A program made the translations under genes and the position numbers. A stretch of 64,000 bases of DNA from NCBI RefSeq assembly GCF_000686845.1, contig NZ_JMLS01000019.1, positions 62,001 to 126,000 on the forward strand, read 5' to 3'. This stretch comes from Paenibacillus sp. UNC451MF. Lineage in GTDB: Bacteria > Bacillota > Bacilli > Paenibacillales > NBRC-103111. The stretch's first letter is position 1. Each line of letters starts with the position of its first letter. Below are positions 24,903-32,985 of the stretch, piece after piece. Under the pieces are notes generated by a model that was given only the letters and a program-made list of their open reading frames with translations, was not told the origin of the DNA and did not search any database.

Positions 24903-25541
24903 TTAAGCTTCGCCGACTACAGTAAAGCGTTCATTAATATGCTGAGGCTTTTCAATTTCATCCACCAAGGCAATAGCGTAATCCGCATAGCTGACATGGC
25001 TGTTTCCTTGGGAGTTCACGAGCAGGTTGTCTTTCCCTTTTTGATACGCTCCTGTTCTTCTTCCTTCAGGGTTAAAAAAAGCAGAAGGACTGAGGAACGT
25101 CCACTTGATACCCGTCGATTGCTGCAGGTCTTCAAGGTTTTTACCTTGATTCGACGCGGTTGCAAAGTACTCTTTAGGGAACTCTGGCGTATTAACCAAG
25201 CGCACCGTTTTTTGCTCATCAACGAACAGGCTTCCTGCTCCGCCTACCACGATCAATCTTGTTTCCGGCGCACCTTTGAGTGCTTCGATCAACACTTTTC
25301 CCGCTTCCACATGCAAATGCTCTTGCCCTGCAGGCGCTCCAAACGCATTCACTACAGCGTCAAACGCTTTGAGGTCCTCTGAAGTAAGCTTGAATACGTC
25401 TTTTTCCAATACAGAGATCCCTTTATCTTGTACTTTAGAAGCGTTTCTTACGATAGCCGTTACTTGATGACCTCGGCTTGCCGCTTCCTTCACGATCAGA
25501 CTGCCTGCTTTTCCCGTTGCTCCGATAACTGCGATTTTCAT
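24903..25541 (-). CDS. NAD(P)H-binding Rossmann-fold protein (NmrA-like, atypical SDR)
   Basis: A 212-aa protein with an N-terminal dinucleotide site IGATGKAGS (residues 6-14), VTAIVRNASK, an AVVNAFGAP segment and a C-terminal NSHVSYADYAIALVDEIE block. It resembles Bacillus YwnB-type NAD(P)H-binding proteins, often linked to stress or quinone responses. It lacks the classic YxxxK dyad in its usual place, so it may sense NADPH or reduce a small substrate. GGGAGG lies 9 nt before the ATG. It follows the DsbA-family gene by 40 bp on the same strand, so the two are probably co-transcribed. Confidence 0.85.
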   Translation of the reverse strand: MKIAVIGATGKAGSLIVKEAASRGHQVTAIVRNASKVQDKGISVLEKDVFKLTSEDLKAFDAVVNAFGAPAGQEHLHVEAGKVLIEALKGAPETRLIVVGGAGSLFVDEQKTVRLVNTPEFPKEYFATASNQGKNLEDLQQSTGIKWTFLSPSAFFNPEGRRTGAYQKGKDNLLVNSQGNSHVSYADYAIALVDEIEKPQHINERFTVVGEA

Positions 25542-25581
25542 TTATAATTCCTCCCAAATGTGTATTGTTCATAAAAAGTGA

Positions 25582-26232
25582 TTAGCAAGATTCATCCAGC
25601 TTGCAGCTCAACCCATCGGTTGCACCGGATTTCCCCTGTGCAAGCTGCCGCTCAATCACCTGTTCAATAACTTCTTTTCCTACGGCTCCCTGAAGACGCT
25701 CATCTCCAATAATGAAGGTAGGTACTGCCGTTATGCCAGCCTCATCATAGGCATGCTGAAGGGCTAACTCTTGAGCTTGCTTATATCGCCTTGTTGCCAA
25801 AGCCTCTCGAAACTCTGCTTCATCCAACCCTATTTCGGCCGCAAGCTTAGTAAGTACCTCCGTACTGCCAATATCCTGCTCATCTTGGAAAAATGCACGA
25901 AAAACCTTGTTAATATATTCATTACCCTTGCCCTGCTCGCTTGCATAATGGAAGCCTTCAAAGGCTAATCCGGTATAAGGATGCGGCGATACGCGAGGAA
26001 GCTTCATGTCTATTCCCCACTTTTGCGCAGTCGGGGTAATGTAAGATTCCCAGCCCTTCAGCTTCGACGGGTCCTGCCATGGGTCGATAGGAGGTGCAGG
26101 ATTAGGACGTAATTCAAACGGCATCCATTCGATCTCTACGTCCTTATCTCGTATCGCCTCTTCAAGAGGTGCTTTGGCCAAAAAACAAAATGGGCATATA
26201 AAATCGGAATAGGCTTGAATCCTTAAAGTCAT
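25582..26232 (-). CDS. DsbA-family (FrnE-like) thiol oxidoreductase
   Basis: A 216-aa cytoplasmic thioredoxin-fold protein. CPFC at residues 13-16 lies right after the first strand (AYSDFICPFC). The helical insertion and the cis-Pro loop ITAVPTFIIG near 170 are typical of FrnE and 2-hydroxychromene-carboxylate isomerase relatives. A further Cys pair, CKLDESC, closes the C-terminus, a feature reported in redox-active FrnE proteins. I use the ATG at 26232. The only nearby AGGAG is 14 nt away, and a GTG at 26256 lies before it, so the start is uncertain. Three palindromes upstream point to control by a redox or HxlR/MarR-like regulator. Confidence 0.83.
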   Translation of the reverse strand: MTLRIQAYSDFICPFCFLAKAPLEEAIRDKDVEIEWMPFELRPNPAPPIDPWQDPSKLKGWESYITPTAQKWGIDMKLPRVSPHPYTGLAFEGFHYASEQGKGNEYINKVFRAFFQDEQDIGSTEVLTKLAAEIGLDEAEFREALATRRYKQAQELALQHAYDEAGITAVPTFIIGDERLQGAVGKEVIEQVIERQLAQGKSGATDGLSCKLDESC

Positions 26233-26258
26233 AACGTAGTATTCATCTCCTTTCACAG

Positions 26259-26402
26259 ATTATACAAAGGCTTTGTAAGCCTGATATTCTATTTTGTAAC
26301 CAAGTTAGTTACATGTTAATTTAAAAAAATGCAGCCTACTGCAGTCACTCCTCTATCGCTAGTTAACCTCAGCGGCCATCACCTGTAACTATTATAGTTA
26401 CA
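26259..26402 (-). promoter_or_regulatory. Regulatory region of the DsbA-family gene with three palindromes
   Basis: A minus-strand TATAAT (26259-26264) is followed outward by AGGCTTTGTAAGCCT (26268-26282) in the spacer region. Two 19-bp palindromes then start and end with TGTAAC and GTTACA (26295-26313 and 26384-26402). The second is perfect. They look like a pair of sites for one repressor. The rest of 26233-26548 shows nothing else. Confidence 0.55.
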
Positions 26403-26548
26403 ATTCATGTTCCTTGTCAACCCTGTTTATTTAACCCCGCACGCAACATTAAGCTAACCATCAGCTGGCCTTAAGCTGTGTTTCAGTTTGCCTAGCCATA
26501 ATAGGCTTTAACTAGAATCTAGAAAGCGACCAAGGAGGGAATCACCAA

Positions 26549-28249
26549 ATGTCCCTTTTGAAAAATCATAAAATGAGTTCAGCCCTGCTCCTAGCCCTTC
26601 TTTTATCTATTGGATTGTGTGCCTATTCCTTATGGAGTTACGGCAGCACTTCGACAGCAGGCAGCGCAGCATGGCAGCAAGATACGCCGCAGGGAGGCTT
26701 CGGACAGCAAAGAGGAAGCTTCTCTCCCGGTAAGGAAGGCGTGCGTGAAGGGGGATCGTCCTCCCCTTCCTCTGATAGCCCGAGGAGTACGACCGAGCGG
26801 CAGCAGCCCCCTACTGCAAATGCAGGTTCAATAGACGGCTCTCAAGGCAATCATGGAAATAGCGCCAACGGACGCGGCATGCCTGGACAAGGCGGCGGAA
26901 GATTCGGCGGCGCTACGACGGGTGGTTCGGGTACTGCCTCTAAATACGCAGTCCCGCTTGCTGCCTACGCCGTTCTATTCTTCGGCGCAGCAGCTGCTGC
27001 TCTGTATCTGAATCGAAGAAACCGGGGAACGCTGCAGATCCAAAAGAGCGATCAGCGAGTATGGATAGGGTCCATATTAGGGACGGGACTGTTCCTGCGG
27101 ATCGCCGCAGCACCGTGGATTCCCGGACATACGGATTTGAACCTGTTCATGAACTGGGCCACCTTCGCCTCCAACAATTTGACGGGCTTTTACTTGAACG
27201 GCTCGAGCGACTATCCGCCGTTCTATGTATATATTTTGTACGTAACCGGCAAGCTTGCTGCTAATCCTGCCTTGAGCCCTTACTATTCGCTATTGCTCAA
27301 GCTGCCGTCGATGGCTGCGGATGCGGCAACCGCTTATCTGCTTTACCGGGCCGCACGCAAGTTCATCTCGTTTGAAGTCAGCCTGCTGATTGCCGGTCTC
27401 TATATCGGGAACCCGGCTATTTTTATCAATTCTACCTTTTGGGGACAGGTGGATTCCTTCTTCACGTTGTTCGTAGTTGGAGCGCTCATGCTCCTTTTCA
27501 GCAAAAAGATAGGCTGGGTCACTGTACTCTTGACTGCAGCCGTACTGATGAAACCGCAAGGGATCATTTACCTGCCCGTCCTGTTCTTCGAGCTGATCCG
27601 AATGAGGCAATTGAAGCCTTGGCTCATTGCAGCAGGCTCGGCGATAGTAACCACACTGATTGTGGTCATCCCGTTCTCACTCGGCCAAGAGCCCACATGG
27701 CTATTGAAGCTGTATACAGGCACCGTCAACGAATATCCTTACGCTTCGGTCAATGCTTATAATTTGTTCGCGCTTCTCGGAGCTAACTATACTAAGGACA
27801 CCGTCACCCTGCTCCTGTTCGATTACCATACCTGGGGAATGGCCTTCATTGTCGCCGTGACTTTGTTCTCCTGGTGGATGTACGCCAAGGGCGGGAATGT
27901 CCGTTTTGCAGCGGCAGCAGCGCTGATTCAAATCGCGGGTGTGTTTACCCTCTCTACGAGCATGCACGAGAGATATTTATTCCCTGCCGCGGCCCTAGCT
28001 CTCTTAGCGTTCGCCTATCTACAAGACAGACGGCTGCTGTGGCTATCCGTCGGGTTCAGCTTGACGATATTTGTGAACACCTACGATATCTTTTACCACT
28101 CGTCTCATGGCAGTGGGGCTTATAACGCTACCTTGTTCGTCACTTCGCTGCTGAACATCGTTTGGTGTGGATGCCTTGCTAAAATCGCTTGGGATTACGG
28201 CTCTGGAATTAAATCGAATCCCGATATTCCGGCTTTGCAAAATACTTGA
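26549..28249 (+). CDS. Membrane glycosyltransferase of GT-C type (mannosyltransferase-like)
   Basis: A 566-aa polytopic protein. One N-terminal membrane helix is followed by a roughly 110-residue Gly/Gln/Ser-rich low-complexity stretch, then about ten membrane segments. The first large loop holds PWIPGHTDLNLFMNW with the acidic pair expected of a GT-C active site. Later blocks SDYPPFYVYILY, NSTFWGQVDSFFTLFV and STSMHERYLFPAAAL match polyprenol-phosphate-sugar-dependent mannosyl/glucosyltransferases. It would transfer a sugar on the outer membrane face; acceptor unknown. The ATG has GGAGGG upstream. It is a single gene ending at a bidirectional terminator. The low-complexity insert is unusual for the family. 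Confidence 0.78.
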   Translation: MSLLKNHKMSSALLLALLLSIGLCAYSLWSYGSTSTAGSAAWQQDTPQGGFGQQRGSFSPGKEGVREGGSSSPSSDSPRSTTERQQPPTANAGSIDGSQGNHGNSANGRGMPGQGGGRFGGATTGGSGTASKYAVPLAAYAVLFFGAAAAALYLNRRNRGTLQIQKSDQRVWIGSILGTGLFLRIAAAPWIPGHTDLNLFMNWATFASNNLTGFYLNGSSDYPPFYVYILYVTGKLAANPALSPYYSLLLKLPSMAADAATAYLLYRAARKFISFEVSLLIAGLYIGNPAIFINSTFWGQVDSFFTLFVVGALMLLFSKKIGWVTVLLTAAVLMKPQGIIYLPVLFFELIRMRQLKPWLIAAGSAIVTTLIVVIPFSLGQEPTWLLKLYTGTVNEYPYASVNAYNLFALLGANYTKDTVTLLLFDYHTWGMAFIVAVTLFSWWMYAKGGNVRFAAAAALIQIAGVFTLSTSMHERYLFPAAALALLAFAYLQDRRLLWLSVGFSLTIFVNTYDIFYHSSHGSGAYNATLFVTSLLNIVWCGCLAKIAWDYGSGIKSNPDIPALQNT

Positions 28250-28303
28250 TCGGATAAGAACGGCACCCAGGGAAAAATAACCCTAGTCGGTGCTCAGGAA
28301 ATT

Positions 28304-28340
28304 AAAAAGGCACCTCGTCTTAACGACGGGATGCCTTTTT
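28304..28340. terminator. Bidirectional terminator
   Basis: AAAAAGGCA/TGCCTTTTT outer and CGTC/GACG inner arms, between the GT-C gene and the convergent tsuB-like gene. Confidence 0.9.
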
Positions 28341-28354
28341 GGTATGAGATAATC

Positions 28355-28579
28355 TTATTTCTTCTTAACGGTAATCGTCCATGAAGCGTCATCGATTTGT
28401 TCATACTCCGTAATCGTGTGGCCTTCTTCAGCTGCCCAACGGGGGATACTTTCTGTCGCTTGAGTACAATCAAAATCGATCACCAGCTCGTCTCCACTAT
28501 TCAATGACTGGATAGCTTCCTTAGCTTCAATTAACGGAAACGGACACACCATGCCGAGTACTTCTAGTTTATGTTTCAT
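28355..28579 (-). CDS. tsuB: TusA-family sulfur carrier protein (TsuB/YeeD-like)
   Basis: A 74-aa TusA-fold protein. The sulfur-accepting Cys lies in LGMVCPFPLIEAKEAI at about residue 12, the N-terminal CPxP signature. The family carries persulfide sulfur between enzymes. Next to a YeeE/YedE transporter, it probably acts like TsuB, accepting or processing imported thiosulfate. AGGAGG precedes the ATG by 8 nt. It lies 12 nt after tsuA in the same operon. Confidence 0.88.
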   Translation of the reverse strand: MKHKLEVLGMVCPFPLIEAKEAIQSLNSGDELVIDFDCTQATESIPRWAAEEGHTITEYEQIDDASWTITVKKK

Positions 28580-28591
28580 CGGATCATCCTC

Positions 28592-29671
28592 CTAGGCTGT
28601 TGTTGTTTTAAGGTTTGCTGACGCTGGCTGCTTGCTCGATTTCGTGCGAGGACGAACGAAGATAAAGTACGATGCCGTCCATGTTCCGAGAATCATAAAC
28701 AACAAGGAAATCCAACCCTGCCAAGTCATCATAGCGGTCATGACAAGACCGTTACCAATAGAGCAGCCTCCAGCCAGGCTTGCCCCGAAGCCCATCAGCA
28801 CGCCGCCAACCATACTGCGTACAGCCACTTTGGCATCCGGAGCCCGGAAACGGAACTCCCGGCTTGCTTTGGCCGCGATGAACGAACCAACGAAAATACC
28901 GAGTACCAAGAAAACGCCCCAGTTCAAATATTTTTTGCTATCGCCTGTAATCAGGTACTGCAAAATATTTGCCGTCGGAGTCGTAATGCCTAGCCCCGAC
29001 ATTCTGCCTGTCGCTTCGCTTAAAGGCCATGCAATAAGAGCAACAAGTCCAACGAGAACAGCCGTAAAAAACGGATGCCAACGCTTCTCGAACAGCAAAT
29101 GGTTAAGCCCGGTTCTTTTAGCCTTCATCGAAGGAATGAAAACTTTAGGCTTGCGTAATTGTTTCACTACAAGGAATATCGTGACCAGGGTCAATAAAGC
29201 GATAAATGGCCACACACTCATGCCGAATGTTGCTGGAATGGAGTTGGTCGGTGCTGCGAATACCTTAAAGCTGTCATTTACCGGAACCAATACGCCAGTT
29301 TTCATCACTGCGCTGGTAACCATGTAGCCGAACAAGCTGATCCAGCTGCCGATCAAGCCTTCCCCTGCTCTATACCAGGTTCCTGTTGCACATCCTCCTG
29401 CCAGTACGATACCGATCCCGAATACGAATGAACCGATAATCGTTGCCATCCAAGGGAACGTTCCTGCTTTAAACTGAATGAGTCCCATTTGAATCAATGC
29501 AAACACGCCGACACTTTGAATGGTTATCGCAATCAGCAGCGCGTAGAACATCCGGTTGTCCTTGGTCAAGTACATATCCCGGAAACCGCCGGTCAAGCAA
29601 AACCGTCCCCGCTGCATAATAAAGCCCAGCAGCGCCCCGCACAATAGACCGGTTAATATCATTTGTCCCAC
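28592..29671 (-). CDS. tsuA: YeeE/YedE-family thiosulfate transporter (TsuA-like)
   Basis: A 359-aa polytopic membrane protein with the pseudo-repeated conserved cysteines of TsuA. These are GRFCLTGGFRD near the N-terminus, LAGGCATGTWYRAGEG near residue 100 and SLAGGCSIGNG near 300. In characterised TsuA these cysteines relay thiosulfate across the membrane. The GTG at 29671 has AGGAG at 7 nt, whereas the ATG at 29677 is only 1 nt from it, so GTG is preferred. It is the first gene of a two-gene operon behind a promoter with an operator. Confidence 0.9.
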   Translation of the reverse strand: MGQMILTGLLCGALLGFIMQRGRFCLTGGFRDMYLTKDNRMFYALLIAITIQSVGVFALIQMGLIQFKAGTFPWMATIIGSFVFGIGIVLAGGCATGTWYRAGEGLIGSWISLFGYMVTSAVMKTGVLVPVNDSFKVFAAPTNSIPATFGMSVWPFIALLTLVTIFLVVKQLRKPKVFIPSMKAKRTGLNHLLFEKRWHPFFTAVLVGLVALIAWPLSEATGRMSGLGITTPTANILQYLITGDSKKYLNWGVFLVLGIFVGSFIAAKASREFRFRAPDAKVAVRSMVGGVLMGFGASLAGGCSIGNGLVMTAMMTWQGWISLLFMILGTWTASYFIFVRPRTKSSKQPASANLKTTTA

Positions 29672-29701
29672 AATCATTCTCCTCTCGTTCCTATATCCGA
29701 C

Positions 29702-29745
29702 TAAATCGATATGATTTATTTTAGCACATCAAGAACGAGAGTCAA
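29702..29745 (-). promoter_or_regulatory. Promoter and operator of tsuA-tsuB
   Basis: Minus-strand TTGACT (29740-29745), 16-bp spacer, TAAAAT (29718-29723). The inverted repeat TAAATC-N5-GATTTA (29702-29718) begins at the -10 box, a good repressor position. The regulator, perhaps a sulfur-sensing one, is not in the window. Confidence 0.6.
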
Positions 29746-29892
29746 TGAACAATATTTCCTTGTTATCCTATATTTTCAACAAGGCTTTAGATAGCTCTAT
29801 AGCCCACTAACCCCTATGCTAAAAAGAACTTTTAACGCTAAGAAGAAAGGAATTGTTTCATGTGGAACATTTTAGACCTTATTGGGTCTGCG

Positions 29893-30471
29893 TCATATTG
29901 TGTCCGCAGCTAGTGTTCTGGAACTTCTCTTTTTACACTTAAACACCCATGCCGGAGGAATATTCATCCAAGTGTATCCTGTATCCATCCTTGGGAAACG
30001 CATCCGAAAATGCTCCTTTAGCAGCAAAGTATATTGAAATGCGACAAAAGTTCCTTTTTCCGCTAAAGCATCCTGTATCGCATCAAACAGCTGTTCCTTC
30101 AGCTCGTAAGAAAAGTTCGCAAAGGGCAGCCCCGAAACGATCAGGTCGAACGGTTTGCCGGTTTCCTTTACAATTTCACCCAACCTAAGCGCATCATCCA
30201 TTAGGGTCAACTCTGGATATCGTCTCGCCAGATCGCTTCGGAACGCTTCGTTTTGTTCAAACAAAACCAATTGGCTTGAAGCATTTCTATGTCGCTGAAT
30301 ATACTCAGTAAACACACCAGTACCAGGGCCGAGTTCAGCGATCTGATTCATTTTATGCCAAGGCAAAGTTACCGGCAGCATTTTGCGGATTAAAAACCCC
30401 GAGCTCGGAATCACGCTGCCCACTTGCCCCGAGTTTACGAGGAACTCTCCGAGAAAAGACGGCTTTTTCAT
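29893..30471 (-). CDS. SAM-dependent methyltransferase resembling phospholipid N-methyltransferases
   Basis: A 192-aa protein. The N-terminal KKPSFLGEFLVNSGQVGSVIPSS segment is followed by SAM motif IAELGPGTGVFTEYI and LVLFEQNEAF. The VSGLPFANF block, which fits motif IV (N/D-PP-F/Y-like) of PmtA and rRNA-adenine dimethylase relatives, comes next. The N-terminal RSGQVGSV-type segment is characteristic of the phospholipid methyltransferase-like group. The lipid or other substrate is unknown. The ATG at 30471 overlaps the stop of the ABC permease gene, so it is coupled as the last gene of the YtrA-type operon. A long 5' in-frame extension is rejected. Confidence 0.78.
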   Translation of the reverse strand: MKKPSFLGEFLVNSGQVGSVIPSSGFLIRKMLPVTLPWHKMNQIAELGPGTGVFTEYIQRHRNASSQLVLFEQNEAFRSDLARRYPELTLMDDALRLGEIVKETGKPFDLIVSGLPFANFSYELKEQLFDAIQDALAEKGTFVAFQYTLLLKEHFRMRFPRMDTGYTWMNIPPAWVFKCKKRSSRTLAADTI

Positions 30472-31139
30472 TCGACCCCTACTTTCTTTTCTAGCAAATA
30501 TACGCTCATCCCGAAGAACAGCAGCGCCAAGACGATCAAAGTGTACATGGAAGGAAGATTTATATAGGCTATGCCCCATATGAGCGCACCTACAACAAAG
30601 CTTATAAAGGCAGCCAAATGAGACCATTTACCGCACCATTTTCCTACAAGAGCGCTCATGAAGCTTAGAAATACCCCATTCGTTAGTAAGAGAAACCACT
30701 CAGCCACAAATCCAACCTTTGCCCATTCGAAAGTAATCAAAGGCTCTGCTCTAAACAGCTTTCCGCCACTAACCCCATATTGCACCCATAGGCCGATAAT
30801 CATAATCGCCGTTATAAGGAGCACTTCCCACACTATCGAAATATATTTGGACAGGAGCAGATAGGTTCTAGGGATAGGAAGAGACAACAAATGATATATG
30901 CCGTGCTGCCTCCACTCATCTCTCCAGGAAGAAAAACAGCGCAGAAACGGAATGAGCAGCATGACGGAAAACACGGTTATGTCCAGAAGCGTGACGATAT
31001 CTAACCCTTCAGTAAGAAACATTTGAATCATCAAGACAATAACTACTGCATTGAGGAGAACCGTTGCCCCGAGAGCAACCAGCAATGTATTTCTCCTATT
31101 ACGCAGGTCGGTTAATAATAGTCTTCTAAACGCGTGCAT
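30468..31139 (-). CDS. ABC-2-type transporter permease
   Basis: A 223-aa membrane protein with about six hydrophobic segments, including LLVALGATVLLNAVVIVLMI, VTLLDITVFSVMLLIPFL and a C-terminal LIVLALLFFGMSVYLL. A short cytoplasmic RDEWRQHGIYHLLSLPIPRT loop is typical of ABC-2 exporters. It overlaps the ATPase gene by 14 nt. The ATG at 31139 is favoured by a GAGGTG site 7 nt away over that at 31145. Together with the ATPase it probably forms an exporter of the YtrBCD type, linked in Bacillus to cell-wall stress. Confidence 0.8.
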   Translation of the reverse strand: MHAFRRLLLTDLRNRRNTLLVALGATVLLNAVVIVLMIQMFLTEGLDIVTLLDITVFSVMLLIPFLRCFSSWRDEWRQHGIYHLLSLPIPRTYLLLSKYISIVWEVLLITAIMIIGLWVQYGVSGGKLFRAEPLITFEWAKVGFVAEWFLLLTNGVFLSFMSALVGKWCGKWSHLAAFISFVVGALIWGIAYINLPSMYTLIVLALLFFGMSVYLLEKKVGVE

Positions 31140-31827
31140 GATCATACACCTCTTTCAGAATTTCCATTAACGACTGGCTTCTTTCCTGTTTTAACGTCTC
31201 CACGTGGCCGCTAAGCAGAAGCTTGCCATCGTGTATAAATAGAACCTCATCCAGCATAACCTCAACCTCGGAAAGCTCGTGGGTCGTAATGAGAATGGTC
31301 TGCCCTTCCTCCAAAAAATCCTCTACAATCGCTTGAGCGATCTGCTTTCTTGCGAAAGGATCGATCCCGGAGAAGGGTTCATCCATAAGCAAATATTTCG
31401 CTTGCCGGCTTAACGCCAGCAGCAGCTTCATCTTGGCCAGAATCCCTTTGGACGCCTGCCGAATCGGTAAATCCGGTGTTAATTCAAAGAAATCCAATAA
31501 GTGACGAGCCTTATCATCGTCCCAGTCCCAGTACATATCCTTCATGTATTGCATCGCATCGGATAGAGTCATCCACGGATACCATACATCTACATCGGGT
31601 AGGTAGGTCAACTTACCTCTCGTATCCAAGCAGGGAGATTTTCCATCTATCGTGATTTGGCCGCGATCCAATCGCGTAAGCCCGGCTATTGCTTTAAGGG
31701 CTGTAGATTTGCCCGCTCCGTTCGTCCCAAGCAATCCAACAATTCGGCCTTCCCCTACTGTAAAGGATATATCGTTCAACGCCTTTTTATTTCCGAACAT
31801 CTTGACAGCATGCTCCACCTTAATCAT
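31126..31827 (-). CDS. ABC transporter ATPase (YtrB-like)
   Basis: A 233-aa ATPase. It has Walker A GTNGAGKSTALKAI near residue 33, a Q-loop region LTYLPDVDVWYPWMT and a signature region that is degenerate (SKGILAKMKLLLAL in place of LSGGQ). Walker B is KYLLMDEPFSGIDP and the switch His lies in TTHELSEVE. The weak signature motif is common in YtrB/YtrE-type ATPases. Its ATG overlaps the stop codon of the GntR gene. Confidence 0.9.
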   Translation of the reverse strand: MIKVEHAVKMFGNKKALNDISFTVGEGRIVGLLGTNGAGKSTALKAIAGLTRLDRGQITIDGKSPCLDTRGKLTYLPDVDVWYPWMTLSDAMQYMKDMYWDWDDDKARHLLDFFELTPDLPIRQASKGILAKMKLLLALSRQAKYLLMDEPFSGIDPFARKQIAQAIVEDFLEEGQTILITTHELSEVEVMLDEVLFIHDGKLLLSGHVETLKQERSQSLMEILKEVYDHARV

Positions 31828-32195
31828 CGAGCTGCTCCCCTTCCCAAATATTTTTTCATTGTATCCAATATTTCTTCATCCGACTTCCCAAAAGAGCGAA
31901 GCATTTCGATGCTTTGAGATACCGCGGCATCCAACGCCTCCTCGCGAAGTGATTCTAGTATCTGGGCGTCGGTCGTCATGAAGCTCCCTTGCCCCCTAGC
32001 AGTCATAATCAATTTCATATCCTCCATTTCTCGGTAAGCTCTTTGAATCGTGTTGGGATTGACCCCGAGTCTCTTCGCAAGCTCTCGTCTTGAGGGAATC
32101 TCTTGACCAAGTTGATAGGTGCCATTGATGAACTTAATTTTGATGTCTTCTATAATTTGAGTATAAATTGGTTCTTTTTGATTGAATTCCATCAT
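31824..32195 (-). CDS. GntR-family regulator, YtrA subfamily
   Basis: A 123-aa regulator. The N-terminal winged helix (IYTQIIEDIKIKFINGTY, IPSRRELAKRLGVNPNTIQRAYREME) is followed by a very short C-terminal dimerisation tail, the hallmark of the YtrA subgroup. GGAGG lies 6 nt before the first ATG. It heads a four-gene coupled operon (regulator, ATPase, permease, methyltransferase). The giant palindrome over the promoter is the expected autoregulatory site, as for B. subtilis YtrA, which responds to cell-envelope antibiotics. Confidence 0.9.
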   Translation of the reverse strand: MMEFNQKEPIYTQIIEDIKIKFINGTYQLGQEIPSRRELAKRLGVNPNTIQRAYREMEDMKLIMTARGQGSFMTTDAQILESLREEALDAAVSQSIEMLRSFGKSDEEILDTMKKYLGRGAAR

Positions 32196-32222
32196 AGCCA
32201 GCCTCCGTAGATGTAAAAACAG

Positions 32223-32274
32223 TGTTACTGTATTAATTAATTAATACAGTAACAGCAAGATTGTTTATTGTCAA
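32223..32274 (-). promoter_or_regulatory. Promoter and 32-bp perfect palindrome of the YtrA-type operon
   Basis: Minus-strand TTGACA (32269-32274), 17-bp spacer, TACTGT (32246-32251). A perfect 32-bp palindrome with half-site TGTTACTGTATTAATT spans 32223-32254, covering the -10 box and start site. Confidence 0.8.
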
Positions 32275-32413
32275 TCCGGTATTTATCTTGTAACCTCCCG
32301 TTCATCGCACGTTCATATTCGCGGCCTAATATTTGTGTTGTCAGTAAGAAGAACGCTTGCGAGGCACAATCTCTATAAGTGCTTGAAAATAACAATAATG
32401 GGGGGATTACCTT

Positions 32414-32860
32414 ATGTTTAATTTTATGCTGTTTGCTCATTTTGCAGGTTTAATTGCTTGGTTAGGCGCACTATTAGCCATTGTCATTATGCTCGGAATG
32501 CTCAAAACCGAACTCGGGTCTCCGGAAGCCAGCACTTTAGCAAAACGAATTATCCGAACCTTCAGCATGTTTGCTCATCCGGGAGCTGTGCTGGTGTTAA
32601 TCAGCGGCGTTTTTATGATCGTGCAAATGGGTATGGGAACGGAGAAGCCGTTCTGGTTGCAGGTTATGGAAAAAGGCGGAGGTACGATCATTCTGCTCGC
32701 ACTTATTTTGACCGGCATCTTGGGCAGTAAGGTTAGAAAACGACTGGGTGCCGCGGCGGGGACCACTCAACAACCACCTTTAAAAGGCTACTTGATATCG
32801 ATGAGCGCCGTTATTGTTATGACTTTAGGTATTATGCTAGTGGTAAGTCTAAAAATTTAA
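32414..32860 (+). CDS. Four-helix integral membrane protein of unknown function (CopD/DUF2269-like)
   Basis: A 148-aa protein with four predicted membrane helices. The first segment FMLFAHFAGLIAWLGALLAI, a conserved-looking FSMFAHPGAVLVLISGVFMI and two later helices contain His residues that might bind haem or metal as in CopD-like proteins. That assignment is tentative. GGGGGG lies 8 nt before the ATG. It is a single gene with its own terminator. Confidence 0.65.
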   Translation: MFNFMLFAHFAGLIAWLGALLAIVIMLGMLKTELGSPEASTLAKRIIRTFSMFAHPGAVLVLISGVFMIVQMGMGTEKPFWLQVMEKGGGTIILLALILTGILGSKVRKRLGAAAGTTQQPPLKGYLISMSAVIVMTLGIMLVVSLKI

Positions 32861-32901
32861 AGTGCCTAGAATTTTAGTTAATATGATGATTTTCTACACC
32901 T

Positions 32902-32926
32902 GACCGTGTGTTTTCACGGTCTTTTT
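32902..32926 (+). terminator. Intrinsic terminator
   Basis: GACCGTG/CACGGTC stem with a six-base loop followed by five T, 41 nt after the membrane protein gene. Confidence 0.9.
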
Positions 32927-32964
32927 GTCATTCACAGCTAGTGAAGATGCGGCATTGTAGACCA

Positions 32965-32985
32965 ATAGTATACTTAGTATACTAT
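32965..32985. promoter_or_regulatory. 21-bp perfect palindrome upstream of the SDR gene
   Basis: ATAGTATAC and GTATACTAT flank a TTA centre. It lies about 160 bp before the SDR start and ahead of an AT-rich stretch that may hold the promoter. A dimeric repressor site is likely; the factor is unknown. Confidence 0.5.

Noticed and set aside
29860-29913. 17-codon plus-strand mini-ORF with AAAGGA 8 nt upstream
   Set aside because: Too short to judge, overlaps the end of the methyltransferase gene on the other strand, and has no promoter or homology evidence.
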